The notes: generated by a model not told the origin, from the letters alone. A DNA stretch of 64,000 nucleotides from Streptomyces griseoflavus (GCF_014649995.1 NZ_BMUC01000004.1:193985-257984); one strand, 5' to 3'; positions 1 through 9,952 are shown, counted from the stretch's first letter. Program-made: numbers and translations.

Positions 1-55
1 CCGTTGTGCTGCAACCGTAGCACGGCGCGGGGTGGGCCTCTGACCAGCCCGCTCG

Positions 56-2998
56 CTAACCGCTGGGACTCGCGGTGGCGCTGGGACTGCTCTGCGCGCC
101 GCCGCCCCCTTCGGCCGACTGGGCCTCCTCGGCCTTGCGGAGCGCGGCCTCCAGGTCCTTCTGCGCCTTGCCGTAGGCCTCCCAGTCGTTCTTCTTCAGG
201 GCTTCCTGGCCGGCGTCGAAGGCCTTCTGGGCGTCGTCCAGAGCCTTCTGGACCGAGGGCGCCTCGGTGCTGGGCGGTGGCGTGGTGCCCTCGTCCTCAC
301 CCGTTCCCTCGTCCTCGCCCGGTGGCGGCTCGACGGGCGTGCCCTCTCCGCCGAAGACCTTGTCCAAAGCCTGTTCGAGGGTGTCCTCGAACGCGGTCTG
401 ACCGCCGTAGGTCACCAGCACCTTCCGCAGCAGCGGGTACTTCAGCCCGCCACCGCGTACGTAGACCGGCTCCACGTAGAGCAGTCCCCCGTCGAGCGGG
501 ACGGTCAGGAGGTTGCCGTACTCGACCTCCGAGTCCCCGCCCCTCAGCAGCCTGATCGTCTCGGCGATGTCCTGCTGGGAGTTGAACTGGCTCTGGACCT
601 GCTTCGGTCCGGAGACCGTCGTACTGGTCGGCAGCTTGAGGACTCTGATCTTTCCGTAGTCCTCGGTGCCGGGGTCGGCGTTCACCGCCATGAAGGCGCT
701 GAGGTTGTCGCGCCCGTTGGGAGTGAACGTCGTGGTGAGCGAGAAGACCTGTTCCTGCTGGTCCGGCATCCTCATGCTCAGGTAGTACGGCGGCACCGCG
801 TCGCCGGTCTTGTTCGTCGGGTCGTCCGGCACCTGCCACACCTCGCTGCCGGAGAGGAACGTGTTGGCGTCCTTCACGTGGTAGCGGGTCAGCAGCTCGC
901 GCTGCACCTTGAACAGGTCCTGCGGGTAGCGCAGGTGGGCCATCAGATCGCCCGAGATCTCGCTCTTCGGCTCGACCGTGCCCGGGAAGGCCTTCATCCA
1001 CGTCTTGAGGACGGGGTCCTTGGTGTCCCACTGGTAGAGCTTGACCTCGCCGCTGTACGCGTCGACGGTCGCCTTCACCGAGTTGCGGATGTAGTTGACC
1101 TGGTTCTGCTGGGCCACCACCGCGCGCTGGTCGTTGGTGGCGGTCAGCGAGTCGGCCGTGGTGTCACCGAGGGTCGTCCGCGAGGCGTACGGATAGCCGT
1201 TGGTCGTCGTGTAGGCGTCGACGATCCACTGGATCCGGCCGTCCACGACCGCCGGGTAGGCGTCGCCGTCGATGGTCAGCCACGGGGCGATCGCCTCGAC
1301 GCGCTCCTTGGGCGTGCGGTTGTACAGGATCCGCGACCCGTCACCGATCGCGCCGGAGTACAGGATCTGCGGCTCGCCGAACGCGACGGCGTACGCGGCC
1401 CGGTTGACCGGGTTGGCGAGGTTGACGCCGCTGTCGCCCTTGTAGCTGTACGTCTTCTCGCCGCTGTCGTCGGAGTAGTCGATCTCCTTCTGGGGACCGC
1501 CGACGATCGAGTACGTCGTCGTCCGCTCGCCGTAGTAGACGCGCTGCTCGTACTCGCCCAGCTCGCCCTTGGAGGGCAGGTCGGACTCGGTGAACGCCGG
1601 ACGGCCGCCGGAGTCGGCGGTGGTGCCCTCCGCGGCGACGACACCGTACCCGTGGGTGTAGCGGAAGTGGTCGTTGATCCAGTTCCGCTTCGGGATGCCG
1701 TTGTAGTTCAGCTCGCGCAGACCGATGACCGTGTCCTGCTCCTTGCCGTCGATCATGTACCGGTCGACGTCCAGGTTGGTCGGGAACGCGTAGTAGTTCC
1801 TGATCTGCTGGAGCTGCTGGAAGGTCGGCGAGACGATGTTCGGGTCCATGATGCGGATGCTCGCCGCGTCGGCGACGTCCTTGCGCAGCTTGGTCGCGTC
1901 CTCGGTCTGGGCCGTGCCCGGGTACTCGGTGACCTGCGAGTCGTTGATCCCGTAGGCCTCACGCGTGGCCTTGAGGTTCTTCTCGACGTACGGCGCTTCC
2001 TTGGCCTGCTCGTTCGGCTGGACCTGGAACTTCTGCACGATCGCCGGGTACAGGCCGCCGATCAGGATCGCCGACAGTACCATCAGGCCGAAACCGATCA
2101 CGGGCAGCTGCCAGGTGCGCCGCCACAGGGTGGCGAAGAACAGCAGCGCGCAGATCACGGCGATGCAGAACAGGATCGTCTTGGCCGGCAGGTAGGCGTT
2201 CGCGTCGACGTACCTCAGGCCCGTCCAGCTGTCGGTGGCCTTGAAGTCGCTGGACTTCACCGCCAGTCCGTACCGGTCGAGCCAGTACGCGACGGCCTTC
2301 AGCGTGACGAACACGCCGAGGAGCACCGACAGGTGCCCGGTGGCCGCCGCCGTGGCACGCGCGCCCGGGCTGGTGATGCGCAGCCCGCCGTACAGGTAGT
2401 GGGTGAGCGCGGCGGCGATCAGCGCCAGGATCGTGGCGGCGAAGCCGAAGCCCAGCATGAAGCGGTACCACGGCAGGTCGAAGGCGTAGAAGGAGACGTC
2501 GAGGTTGAACTGCGGGTCCTTCTGGCCGAACGCCACGCCGTTGACCCACATCAGCCACGTCCGCCACTGGCTCGACGCCGAGGCGCCGGCGATCAGACCG
2601 ACCAGCGCGGTGATGCCGAGCAGCAGCCACTTCTTGTACGGGGCGATGCCCATGCGGTACCGGTCGAGGTTCTGCTGCTCCATCGACATGGCGCTCAACG
2701 GCGGCCGCATGCGGTGGGCCAGCCAGATGTTGAAACCGACCGCCAGGGCCATCAGCAGACCGAAGACGAAGAACAGCCCGATCTTGGTCCACAGGGTCGT
2801 CGTGAAGACGGAGGAATAATCGACCGAGCGATACCACAGCCAGTCCGTCCAGAAGCCCGCGAACATGGTGAACACCATGCCGAGGACGGCCAGGACGCCC
2901 AGTGTCATCAGCAGGGTCCGGACCCGCCGGGACGGGCGGCCCACTCTGATCCGTGGCCCCGTCGGGCCTCCGCCGCGGTCCGGCATCTGGAAAGCCAA
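56..2998 (-). CDS. UPF0182 family large membrane protein
   Basis: About 980 residues. The N-terminal third has about seven hydrophobic segments, the first near residues 29-50 ([12 protein letters not shown]...). A long soluble, presumably extracytoplasmic region follows, then an acidic Pro/Glu/Thr-rich stretch and an Ala/Lys/Glu helical tail. This is the UPF0182/COG1615 architecture and matches Rv3193c-type proteins; the biochemical role is unknown. I place the start at a TTG (2996-2998), giving M-A-F-Q-M-P-D-R, because a GAGG motif lies 8 nt upstream. The next ATG (2984-2986) has no site at normal distance, and an upstream ATG at 3085 would add an unconserved-looking extension through the divergent promoter region. 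The gene diverges from the PPA1309 gene. Confidence 0.9.
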   Translation of the reverse strand: MAFQMPDRGGGPTGPRIRVGRPSRRVRTLLMTLGVLAVLGMVFTMFAGFWTDWLWYRSVDYSSVFTTTLWTKIGLFFVFGLLMALAVGFNIWLAHRMRPPLSAMSMEQQNLDRYRMGIAPYKKWLLLGITALVGLIAGASASSQWRTWLMWVNGVAFGQKDPQFNLDVSFYAFDLPWYRFMLGFGFAATILALIAAALTHYLYGGLRITSPGARATAAATGHLSVLLGVFVTLKAVAYWLDRYGLAVKSSDFKATDSWTGLRYVDANAYLPAKTILFCIAVICALLFFATLWRRTWQLPVIGFGLMVLSAILIGGLYPAIVQKFQVQPNEQAKEAPYVEKNLKATREAYGINDSQVTEYPGTAQTEDATKLRKDVADAASIRIMDPNIVSPTFQQLQQIRNYYAFPTNLDVDRYMIDGKEQDTVIGLRELNYNGIPKRNWINDHFRYTHGYGVVAAEGTTADSGGRPAFTESDLPSKGELGEYEQRVYYGERTTTYSIVGGPQKEIDYSDDSGEKTYSYKGDSGVNLANPVNRAAYAVAFGEPQILYSGAIGDGSRILYNRTPKERVEAIAPWLTIDGDAYPAVVDGRIQWIVDAYTTTNGYPYASRTTLGDTTADSLTATNDQRAVVAQQNQVNYIRNSVKATVDAYSGEVKLYQWDTKDPVLKTWMKAFPGTVEPKSEISGDLMAHLRYPQDLFKVQRELLTRYHVKDANTFLSGSEVWQVPDDPTNKTGDAVPPYYLSMRMPDQQEQVFSLTTTFTPNGRDNLSAFMAVNADPGTEDYGKIRVLKLPTSTTVSGPKQVQSQFNSQQDIAETIRLLRGGDSEVEYGNLLTVPLDGGLLYVEPVYVRGGGLKYPLLRKVLVTYGGQTAFEDTLEQALDKVFGGEGTPVEPPPGEDEGTGEDEGTTPPPSTEAPSVQKALDDAQKAFDAGQEALKKNDWEAYGKAQKDLEAALRKAEEAQSAEGGGGAQSSPSATASPSG

Positions 2999-3054
2999 GG
3001 TAGGCACCTCGAAAATCGCTGTTGATTCGTCAGGCCCGCGGTTCCACGGACCAT

Positions 3055-3085
3055 GTGTGGGCCCCCCGTGATCGAGGGCCCACAC
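3055..3085. promoter_or_regulatory. 10-bp perfect inverted repeat in divergent intergenic region
   Basis: GTGTGGGCCC (3055-3064) and GGGCCCACAC (3076-3085) are perfect inverted arms with an 11-bp spacer, between the UPF0182 gene and the PPA1309 gene. It has no T-tract on either side, so it could be an operator or a 5'-UTR hairpin. No regulator can be assigned. Confidence 0.4.
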
Positions 3086-3151
3086 CTATGCAACTTACCT
3101 ACGCTTTACTCGGTTCCCGATTCCGGCAAGGAACGAGAGAGGATTGTGACC

Positions 3152-3694
3152 ATGTCCAACACACCCATGGCCGCGAACCCGCTCACCCGGGCCGTTCTCG
3201 AGATCGACGAGTACGCCTCCGGACTCGGCTGGGACCAGCCCGCACGCCTGTTCGCCCTCGTCGACACCGCCCGGCTGCGGGCCGAGCAGCCCTCGCTCGC
3301 GGGCCGTCTCGGCCCCGACGGCGAACAGGAGACCACCGCCTACACCCCGATCGAGCAGGACAAAATTCCGGCGGGCAAGCCGCTCGACGAGTTCCTGGGC
3401 ACCATCGCCTGGCCCGAGGCGGTGGCCGGCTGCGCCCTGACCGTGGAGCGGATGATGCTGCCCCCGTCGGCGGAGGCCCAGGTCCCCAAGGACCTCGGCG
3501 AGGCCGCGCTGACCAAGTGGGTGGCACAGCACCCCGAGCGTCAGGAGGTCCGGATGACGGTCGCGGTGCTGCGCGACGGCGCCCGCGAGTCCGCGCTGCG
3601 GCTGCGCGAGAAGGACTCCCCCACGGAGGTCCTCACCGGCTCCGACCTGGTGCCGGGTCTGGCGGAGGCGCTGACGGCGACGTTCGCGGAGTAG
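3152..3694 (+). CDS. PPA1309 family protein
   Basis: 180 aa, soluble, with no signal peptide. It begins MSNTPMAANPLTRAVLEIDEYASGLGWDQPARLFALVDT, a pattern I recognise from the actinobacterial PPA1309 family of unknown function. The start has a GAGAGG ribosome site about 9 nt upstream. It diverges from the UPF0182 gene and converges on the PDZ protease gene with only 10 bp between the stops. The same neighbourhood occurs around Rv3193c/Rv3194c in mycobacteria, as I recall. There are no catalytic motifs that would suggest an activity. Confidence 0.8.
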   Translation: MSNTPMAANPLTRAVLEIDEYASGLGWDQPARLFALVDTARLRAEQPSLAGRLGPDGEQETTAYTPIEQDKIPAGKPLDEFLGTIAWPEAVAGCALTVERMMLPPSAEAQVPKDLGEAALTKWVAQHPERQEVRMTVAVLRDGARESALRLREKDSPTEVLTGSDLVPGLAEALTATFAE

Positions 3695-3704
3695 GCCCGT
3701 CCGG

Positions 3705-4799
3705 TCAGGACACCGTGCACTTCGGCAGGCCGGCGGTGTCGCCGGAACGGATGTCCTCCAGCGCGCCCAGGGCGTCGTCGATGGTGCTCACCTTCACCAG
3801 GGTGAGGCCCTCGGGGGTGTCCCTGGCCGCGGACGCGCAGTTGTCGGCGGGCGTGAGGAAGTACTCGGCGCCCTTGTCCCGCGCGCCGACCGTCTTCATC
3901 TCGATCCCGCCGATCGGCCCGACCTTGCCGTCGTCGTCGATCGTGCCGGTCCCGGCGACGAACGCGCCGCCGGTCAGGTCGCCCGGGGTGAGCTTGTCGT
4001 AGATGCCGAGCGCGAACATCAGGCCGGCGCTGGGACCGCCCACGTCGGCGAGCTTGATGTCGATGCTGAACGGGAAGGTGTGGTCGGTCCCGGCGGAGAT
4101 GCCGACGATGGCGCGCTTCTCGCCGGCGTCGTCGGAGGTCGCGGTGGTGATGGTGACCTTCTCGATCTTCGCCGGCTCCCGCTTCTCCTTCTCCGCGGCG
4201 GCCTGCTCCTTGGCGGGGACGATCGTGAAGACGACGTCCTCGCCGGGCTTGTGCTCGGTCACCAGCTCGGCGACGTCGGCGGGCTCCTTCACGGCCGTGC
4301 CGTCGACGGCCTTGATCACGTCGCCCGCGTGCAGCTTGCCCTCGGCCGGTGAGCCCTTGACCACCGTGGCGACGATCACCCATGAGCTCACCGGGATGTC
4401 CAGCGCCTCCAGGGCCGCGACCTTGGCGCTCTCCTGGGACTGGCTGAACTCCTCGGCGTTCTCCTGGGTGGACTCCTCCTCCGTCTTGCCGTCGGGGTAG
4501 AGGGTCTCGTGCGGCACGACCTTGCTGTCGTGCGCGAGCCATCCGTACACGGCCTCGACGAGGTTCATCCGGTAGTCGGCGCCGGTGACGCGCACCGTGG
4601 TCATGTTGAGGTGACCGTCCGCCGGGTACGTCTTGCGGCCCGCGATGTTCAGCACCGGCTCCCCGTCGTGCTCGCCCAGCGTGTTCACCGTCGGCCCCGG
4701 CGACATCTCCGAGTAGGGCACGGGGATGAAGACTCCCACGCACAGCAACGCGATCAGCATCAGGGTGGAGGCGAGCATCGTCGCGGTGCGGCGTGGCAT
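3705..4799 (-). CDS. YlbL/Lon-type PDZ serine protease, membrane-anchored
   Basis: 364 aa. Residues about 8-27 form a single N-terminal membrane anchor. A PDZ domain lies near 135-200 (GSPAEGKLHAGDVIKAVDG), and a Lon-type (S16) protease domain fills the C-terminal third. The catalytic Ser is in GGPSAGLMFALG (Ser257) and the Lys is in PIGGIEMKTVGA (Lys302), so the Ser-Lys dyad is intact. The protein should sit at the outer membrane face and degrade or regulate envelope proteins, as suggested for YlbL; the substrate is unknown. It corresponds to Rv3194c in the syntenic mycobacterial block. Confidence 0.9.
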   Translation of the reverse strand: MPRRTATMLASTLMLIALLCVGVFIPVPYSEMSPGPTVNTLGEHDGEPVLNIAGRKTYPADGHLNMTTVRVTGADYRMNLVEAVYGWLAHDSKVVPHETLYPDGKTEEESTQENAEEFSQSQESAKVAALEALDIPVSSWVIVATVVKGSPAEGKLHAGDVIKAVDGTAVKEPADVAELVTEHKPGEDVVFTIVPAKEQAAAEKEKREPAKIEKVTITTATSDDAGEKRAIVGISAGTDHTFPFSIDIKLADVGGPSAGLMFALGIYDKLTPGDLTGGAFVAGTGTIDDDGKVGPIGGIEMKTVGARDKGAEYFLTPADNCASAARDTPEGLTLVKVSTIDDALGALEDIRSGDTAGLPKCTVS

Positions 4800-4909
4800 G
4801 TCTCGACAGTACGGGACGGGCCTGTCAGCGCACCGTCAGGGCCGCCCGGACGGGCGGCCCTGACCCTGCTGTGCGCCGCGAACCGCCGCGAACCGCCGCG
4901 TTCCTGCTC

Positions 4910-5074
4910 TCAGCGGTCCGAGCGCGGCTTCTCCATGGCCTCACGGAACCGGGCGTAACCGATGAGTTCGGGCCCGTCGCTCCGCACCTTGCGGGTTCTG
5001 TTGGCCCAACTGCCCCACAGTCCGGCTCCGATCGCGGCCACAAGCGGAATCAGCAACCAGGCGAGAGCCCCCAT
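4910..5074 (-). CDS. Small single-span membrane protein, function unknown
   Basis: 54 aa beginning MGALAWLLIPLVAAIGAGLWGSW, one N-terminal membrane helix followed by a charged tail (NRTRKVRSDGPELIGYARFREAM). The ATG at 5074 has GGGAGG 5 nt upstream. Upstream in-frame starts lack a site. It lies 187 bp downstream of moaE and just upstream of the PDZ protease gene, all on the same strand, so it may be cotranscribed with either. I recognise it only as a conserved Streptomyces type. Confidence 0.75.
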   Translation of the reverse strand: MGALAWLLIPLVAAIGAGLWGSWANRTRKVRSDGPELIGYARFREAMEKPRSDR

Positions 5075-5261
5075 GCCGACCTCCCAACCCATGAGCGTCC
5101 GCAACTGACTGATGAGCAGATTAACCATCCGCAGTGACAACGCTCACCTCAGGGGTGGGGTTACGCAACCGGAGGCCCTGCCTGCGACGACGGCCCGGCC
5201 ACCGCCCCTCGACGACGCCGCGCCACGCGCCGACCCGTCCTCCTACCCGTCAACGACGCCG

Positions 5262-5720
5262 CTACGCGCCGACCCATTCCTCGGTGCCGTCGGAGAACGT
5301 CTGGTGCTTCCAGATCGGCACCTCGTGCTTGAGGTCGTCGATCAGTTTCCGGCAGGCCTCGAAGGCCTCCCCCCGGTGCGGGCACGACACGCCGACGACC
5401 ACGGCGAGGTCGCCGACCCGGAGATCCCCCACACGGTGGACGGCGGCGAGCGCGCGCACGGGGTACTCGGCGACGACCTTCTCGGCGATCCGCCGCATCT
5501 CGTCCTCGGCACTGGGGTGACACGAATAGCCGAGCGCGTCGACGTCCGCACCGCCGTCGTGGTTGCGCACGGTGCCCACGAAGAGCGCCGTCCCACCGGC
5601 CGCGTCGTCCCCGACGGCCCGGAGGACCTCGTCCACCGACAGCGGCGTGTCCCGGATCGCGATCAGCCTGATCGCGTCCTGTGCCGCCTGCTCACCCGGA
5701 TGATCGTGCGTGGATGCCAT
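5262..5720 (-). CDS. moaE: Molybdopterin synthase catalytic subunit MoaE
   Basis: 152 aa. It adds sulfur, carried by the MoaD thiocarboxylate, to precursor Z to make molybdopterin in the cytoplasm. The diagnostic family motifs are present: FVGTVRNHD (residues about 47-55), HRVGDLRVGD, VGVSCPHRGEAFEACR and PIWKHQTF with the catalytic Lys near 138. The ATG at 5720 is followed by MASTHDHPGEQ; longer in-frame extensions are shadow. No moaD is visible nearby. A MoeZ at 36.8 kb could load the sulfur carrier. Confidence 0.95.
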   Translation of the reverse strand: MASTHDHPGEQAAQDAIRLIAIRDTPLSVDEVLRAVGDDAAGGTALFVGTVRNHDGGADVDALGYSCHPSAEDEMRRIAEKVVAEYPVRALAAVHRVGDLRVGDLAVVVGVSCPHRGEAFEACRKLIDDLKHEVPIWKHQTFSDGTEEWVGA

Positions 5721-5817
5721 GCCACCATCGTGCCCCACCGGGACGGGGGCGGGGAACGGAAGCCGCCGCCCCGCACCCGCCCGCACCTCCGCCGGAGGCC
5801 GGCCCGTCCCCCGGCGG

Positions 5818-6981
5818 TCAGATGCGCCGCCGCGTCTTCCTGGCCCGGCGCACCACCGCCGCCGCGCCCAGCAGGGCCACCGTGGCGCCCGCCGCGCCCG
5901 CGGCCGTGGCGTCCTTGCGGCCCAGCCGCCGGCCGGCGACCGTGTGCCTGCCCGACACCTCGTCGAGCAGCTCCGCGAGCACCTCCTCGTTGGTGTGCGC
6001 GGGCCGCCACCCGGCGTCGTGCAGCCTGCTCCCGCTGACCACCCACGGATACATCGTGTACGCCAGGTCACCGGCCGGGGAGGGGGTGAGTCCGATCCGG
6101 TGCAGCCGGGCCGCCGCGCCGAGCGCGACCGCCGACGGCAGCTCCATCCGACGGATCCCGCTGAGCTCCTCGACCTCCTCCTGCTCCAGCCAGCCGTCGC
6201 AGCCGACGGCCAGTTCGCCCTCGACCTTCTCCAGCACGGTGTACTCCAGGGCGCTGCACAGGTCGTCGACGTGGCAGAACTGCCAGGCGGGCCGTGATCC
6301 CGCCACCACCAGCAGCCTCGGCGACTCGAAGTACCTGGTCAGCGCGGTGTCGGTGCCTCCGACCAGCACCGCGGGGCGCACCACGGTGACATTGAGCCCG
6401 GGATGGGCGCGGGGGGCCCGGCGGGCCAGCCGCTCGATCTCCAGCAGGTCACCGACGCCGGTGGCCTCCGCCGTGGCGCGCAGTTCCGCGTCCTCGGACA
6501 GCGGGAGCCCGTTGTCCGGCAGCGCCCCGTAGACCATCGTCGAGGTGCACAGCACGACCCGGTGCACTCCGGCCGCGGCGGCCGCGGTGAGCACGGTCTG
6601 GGTGCCCCGTACGTTGTAGGCCGTCCGGGCGGCCGCGTCGGACTCCAGATCGAGGTCGAGGGCCAGGTGGACCACCACGTCGGCACCGCGCAGCTTGTCC
6701 GCGATGGCCGGGTCCCGTACGTCCAGGATGTGCCACAGCGCCTCGTCGCACTCGCCGCGCCGCTCGTCGATCGCGACGACCTGCTTGATCTCCTCCGACG
6801 CGGCGAGCCGCGCGGTGAGCAGCGCGCCGACGCCGGACGCGGCTCCGGTGACGGCGACGACGGGCCCGCGCGGCGCGGTCGTCCGGTCGGCGCCGTGGGC
6901 GGCCGTCGAGGGTCGGTGGTCGGGTGACGGGCGCGCCGACTCGTTTCGCGCTGCGCGAACCTGCGGATCTGGGGAACTCAC
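5818..6981 (-). CDS. SDR-family NAD-dependent epimerase/dehydratase with C-terminal hydrophobic tail
   Basis: 387 aa. An N-terminal Rossmann motif TGAASGVG (residues 45-52) and the pattern DVRD...VVHLALDLD...NVRGTQTVL place it in the extended/atypical SDR superfamily. The usual YxxxK is not evident; STMVYGALP occupies the Tyr site without the Lys, so catalysis may be altered. The C terminus (VALLGAAAVVRRARKTRRRI) is a hydrophobic helix plus basic residues that could tether it to the membrane. I chose the GTG at 6981, with GGAG about 8 nt upstream; this removes a 32-residue unlikely extension. It diverges from the zincin_2 gene. Confidence 0.85.
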   Translation of the reverse strand: MSSPDPQVRAARNESARPSPDHRPSTAAHGADRTTAPRGPVVAVTGAASGVGALLTARLAASEEIKQVVAIDERRGECDEALWHILDVRDPAIADKLRGADVVVHLALDLDLESDAAARTAYNVRGTQTVLTAAAAAGVHRVVLCTSTMVYGALPDNGLPLSEDAELRATAEATGVGDLLEIERLARRAPRAHPGLNVTVVRPAVLVGGTDTALTRYFESPRLLVVAGSRPAWQFCHVDDLCSALEYTVLEKVEGELAVGCDGWLEQEEVEELSGIRRMELPSAVALGAAARLHRIGLTPSPAGDLAYTMYPWVVSGSRLHDAGWRPAHTNEEVLAELLDEVSGRHTVAGRRLGRKDATAAGAAGATVALLGAAAVVRRARKTRRRI

Positions 6982-7173
6982 CGGGCGTCTCCAGCGGTTG
7001 TCTTCAGTACGAGCGCAAGCGACGCGTACGTACCAGGTGGCATCCATCCTGCCGCAGGCGTTGTGTCGGCGAAGCACCGAGGCCCGAACCGCTTCAGGTG
7101 TCTACGCTGGGTGGTGTTGTCGGGCAGCCGTGCCGCCGGAAAGAACCGGTGGCCCTACAAGCCGAGGAATCCC

Positions 7174-8622
7174 GTGAGTGACACCCCATTCGGATTCGGC
7201 CTTCCGCCGGAGGAGCCGGACGACGGCGACGAGGGCAAGAAGAAGGACCCGCAGAGCGGCGGTGGTCAGGGCCCGGCCAACCCGTTCGGTTTCGGCATGT
7301 CCGGAGCCGGAGGCTTGGGCGGCCCGGGCGCGGACAATCCGTTCGCCGCGATGTTCGGGTCGCTGAACCCGGGCGACCTGGGGGCCGCGTTCCAGCAGCT
7401 GGGCCAGATGCTCTCCTACGAGGGCGGGCCGGTGAACTGGGACATGGCCAAGCAGATCGCCCGCCAGACGGTGTCCCAGGGCACCGCCGGCGGCTCGAAG
7501 GACGCGAGCGTCGGTCCCGCGGACCGCAAGGCCGTGGAGGAGGCCGTCCGGCTGGCCGACCTGTGGCTGGACGACGCCACCTCGCTGCCGTCCGGCGCCA
7601 ACTCCGCCGTGGCCTGGAGCCGCGCGGAGTGGGTCGAGGCCACCCTGCCGGCCTGGCGCGAGCTGGTCGACCCGGTAGCCGAGCGCGTCGGCAACGCGAT
7701 GGGCGACGTCCTGCCGGAGGAGATGCAGGCCATGGCCGGCCCGCTGATCGGCATGATGCGCTCCATGGGCGGCGCCATGTTCGGTACCCAGATCGGGCAG
7801 GCCGTCGGCGTGCTCGCCGGTGAGGTCGTCGGTTCGTCCGACATCGGCCTGCCGCTGGGCCCCGCCCGCCGGGCCGCGCTGCTGCCGCTGAACGTCGAGG
7901 CCTTCGGCAAGGACCTGGGCGTCCCGCAGGAGGAGGTGCGGCTGTATCTCGCCCTGCGCGAGGCCGCCCACCAGCGTCTGTTCGCGCACGTGCCGTGGCT
8001 GCGCTCGCACCTGTTCGGCGCGGTCGACGGGTACGCGCGCGGGATCAAGGTCGACACCGGCAAGCTGGAGGACGTGGTCGGCCAGTTCGATCCGCAGAAT
8101 CCCGAGCAGCTCCAGGAAGCACTCCAGCAGGGCATGTTCCAGCCGGAGGACACGCCCGAGCAGAAGGCGGCCCTGGCCCGTCTGGAGACGGCGCTGGCGC
8201 TCGTCGAGGGCTGGGTCGACGCGGTGGTGCACGCTGCCGCCAAGCCGAGGCTGTCCTCGGCCGACGCGCTGCGCGAGACCCTGCGACGCCGTCGCGCCTC
8301 GGGCGGTCCCGCCGAGCAGACGTTCGCCACGCTGATCGGTCTGGAACTGCGTCCGCGCCGGCTGCGCGACGCCTCGCGGCTGTGGGCGTCGCTCACCGAC
8401 GCGCGCGGAGTCGACGGCCGGGACGCCCTGTGGGCGCACCCGGACATGCTGCCGACGGCCACCGACCTGGACGACCCGGACGGGTTCGTGCACCGCGAGC
8501 AGATCGACTTCTCCGAGTGGGACAAGATGCTCGGCGAGGCCGCCGACAAGCCCGACCTCGGGAAGAAGGACGAGGGCGGCGGCGAGAGCGGCGACGACAG
8601 CAAGGGCGACGGCGCCGAGTGA
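7174..8622 (+). CDS. Zinc-dependent metalloprotease-like protein (zincin_2/DUF2342)
   Basis: 482 aa. The N terminus is Gly/Pro/Phe-rich (FGFG repeats), followed by the conserved block FGTQIGQAVGVLAGEVVGSSDIGLPL and the motif REAAHQRLFAHVPWLRSHL typical of the actinobacterial zincin_2 family (Rv3195-like, sometimes labelled F420-biosynthesis-associated). The HExxH is not canonical, so proteolysis is unproven. The GTG start at 7174 follows a GAGG at 6 nt. The stop overlaps the downstream NUDIX start (GTGA), indicating translational coupling. Confidence 0.88.
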   Translation: MSDTPFGFGLPPEEPDDGDEGKKKDPQSGGGQGPANPFGFGMSGAGGLGGPGADNPFAAMFGSLNPGDLGAAFQQLGQMLSYEGGPVNWDMAKQIARQTVSQGTAGGSKDASVGPADRKAVEEAVRLADLWLDDATSLPSGANSAVAWSRAEWVEATLPAWRELVDPVAERVGNAMGDVLPEEMQAMAGPLIGMMRSMGGAMFGTQIGQAVGVLAGEVVGSSDIGLPLGPARRAALLPLNVEAFGKDLGVPQEEVRLYLALREAAHQRLFAHVPWLRSHLFGAVDGYARGIKVDTGKLEDVVGQFDPQNPEQLQEALQQGMFQPEDTPEQKAALARLETALALVEGWVDAVVHAAAKPRLSSADALRETLRRRRASGGPAEQTFATLIGLELRPRRLRDASRLWASLTDARGVDGRDALWAHPDMLPTATDLDDPDGFVHREQIDFSEWDKMLGEAADKPDLGKKDEGGGESGDDSKGDGAE

Positions 8623-9146
8623 GCCTGTACGACGACGCGGTCCTCGTCCTCAAGGGGTACGAGGACCAGCCGGAGCTGCGCCAGGCCTACCTGGACCACC
8701 TCGCCGCGCATCCGGACGGCATGTGGAAGGCCTGCCACGCGGGCCACGTCACCGCGAGCGCCCTGGTGGTCGACCCGGAGCGCGGCCGGGTGCTGCTCAC
8801 CCTGCACCGGAAGCTGCGGATGTGGCTCCAGATGGGCGGCCACTGCGAGCCCCAGGACGCCTCGCTCGCCCGGGCGGCCCTGCGGGAGGCCACGGAGGAG
8901 TCCGGCATTGCGGACCTCACGCTCCTGGCGGGCGGTCCCGTGCGCCTGGACCGGCATCCCATCCCGGCGCCCTGCCACTGGCACTTCGACGTCCAGTACG
9001 CGGCCGTGGCCGCGCCGGGCGCGGCGCACGCGATCAGCGACGAGTCCCTCGACCTGCGCTGGTTCCCCTACGACAAGATCGCGGACGTGGCCGACGCGTC
9101 GGTCCTGCGTCTGCTGGAGGCGACCCGGTCGAGGCTGGGCGTCTGA
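8619..9146 (+). CDS. NUDIX hydrolase
   Basis: 175 aa. The Nudix signature is recognisable as GGHCEPQDASLARAALREATEESGI, with REATEESGI matching the REUxEExGU half. It should hydrolyse a nucleoside diphosphate-X substrate, not identifiable from sequence. The GTG start overlaps the previous stop by 4 nt. A strong hairpin immediately downstream ends the two-gene operon. Confidence 0.9.
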   Translation: MSLYDDAVLVLKGYEDQPELRQAYLDHLAAHPDGMWKACHAGHVTASALVVDPERGRVLLTLHRKLRMWLQMGGHCEPQDASLARAALREATEESGIADLTLLAGGPVRLDRHPIPAPCHWHFDVQYAAVAAPGAAHAISDESLDLRWFPYDKIADVADASVLRLLEATRSRLGV

Positions 9147-9151
9147 CACGC

Positions 9152-9187
9152 GTGAGGGGGCGGCCGCCTGGGCGGCCGCCCCCTCAC
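9152..9187. terminator. Convergent hairpin terminator
   Basis: GTGAGGGGGCGGCCGC (9152-9167) pairs perfectly with GCGGCCGCCCCCTCAC (9172-9187) around a 4-nt loop. It lies between the convergent NUDIX and AIM24 genes and lacks a U-tract, as is common in Streptomyces. It probably serves both strands. Confidence 0.8.
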
Positions 9188-9196
9188 GTGTGCCGG

Positions 9197-9952
9197 TCAG
9201 CTCCAGACGTTGCCCTGGTTCTGGCCGCGGGCGCCCTGCTGCCCCATGCCGTACTGGGCGGCGAGGCCCGAGCCGATCTGGGCGTTCTGCGGCGGCAGCA
9301 GCTCGCTGGGCTGGACGAGCGCGAAACCGCTGCCCATGAAGCTGAGCTCCCAGCCCTCACCCGTGCTGCCGCGGCGCCGCCACACTCCCGAGGAGTGGGT
9401 CTGCGCCTGCATCTGCACCCGCAGCGAGGTGGACCAGGCGACGATGGCGTCGGCGTCGCAGTTGACGTACTTGTCCGGCGTCACCTGCATGAGGAGCGGC
9501 ATCCCCGAGGTCATCAGCGCGACCTTGCCGTTGCCGGTGATGTTGAGCTGGTACTTCCCCGAGCCGGAGATGCCGTACAGGCTGTCCACGGCGATGACCT
9601 CGTGGTGCAGCGAGGAGTCCATGGCCAGCACGTAGCTGCTGTCGACCGTCAGCCCGTCGTGGTCCACGTCCATGATGTGGATGCGCTGGGCGAGGTTGGC
9701 GAGGTAGACCGTGCCCTGGCCGTGGCAGCGCATCAGGTCGAGGCCCTCACCGGTGCGCGCACGCGTGCGTGAGGCGCCGCTGCTCTGGAACTCGGCGTCG
9801 AACTCCATGAGTCCCTGGTAGGCGACCATGCTGCCCTTGCGGGCGAGGACGTCGTCGTGACCCTCCAGGGCGACGCGGAGCATCTGCTGGTTCTGCAGGC
9901 TCCAGCGCTCCTGGGTCTGCTGGTCGTTGAAGGCGAAAAGCGGGCTCTGCAT
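9197..9952 (-). CDS. AIM24 family protein (third gene of operon)
   Basis: 251 aa, no signal or membrane helix. The beta-rich AIM24/TRAP-like fold is recognised by the repeated pattern (MLRVALEG.DDVLARKGSMVAYQGLMEFDAEF ... GLDLMRCHGQGTVYLANLAQRIHIMDVD.DGLTVDSSYVLAMDSSLHHEV). Gln/Asn/Gly-rich ends flank it. A GGGGAG site lies about 9 nt before ATG 9952. It is the last gene of the operon after the TerD-AIM24 fusion and another AIM24 paralogue, with gaps of only 12 and 17 bp. The function of bacterial AIM24 proteins is unknown; stress or envelope roles are guesses from the TerD link. Confidence 0.85.
   Translation of the reverse strand: MQSPLFAFNDQQTQERWSLQNQQMLRVALEGHDDVLARKGSMVAYQGLMEFDAEFQSSGASRTRARTGEGLDLMRCHGQGTVYLANLAQRIHIMDVDHDGLTVDSSYVLAMDSSLHHEVIAVDSLYGISGSGKYQLNITGNGKVALMTSGMPLLMQVTPDKYVNCDADAIVAWSTSLRVQMQAQTHSSGVWRRRGSTGEGWELSFMGSGFALVQPSELLPPQNAQIGSGLAAQYGMGQQGARGQNQGNVWS

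Noticed and set aside
1-55. tRNA or other RNA gene at the left edge
   Set aside because: Only a short GTGCT/AGCAC hairpin is visible; no cloverleaf. No tRNA or rRNA was seen anywhere in the window.
878-3025. Long plus-strand open frame opposite the UPF0182 gene
   Set aside because: High GC creates long antisense frames; composition is Arg/Val/Asp-rich nonsense and the minus-strand protein has clear family features.
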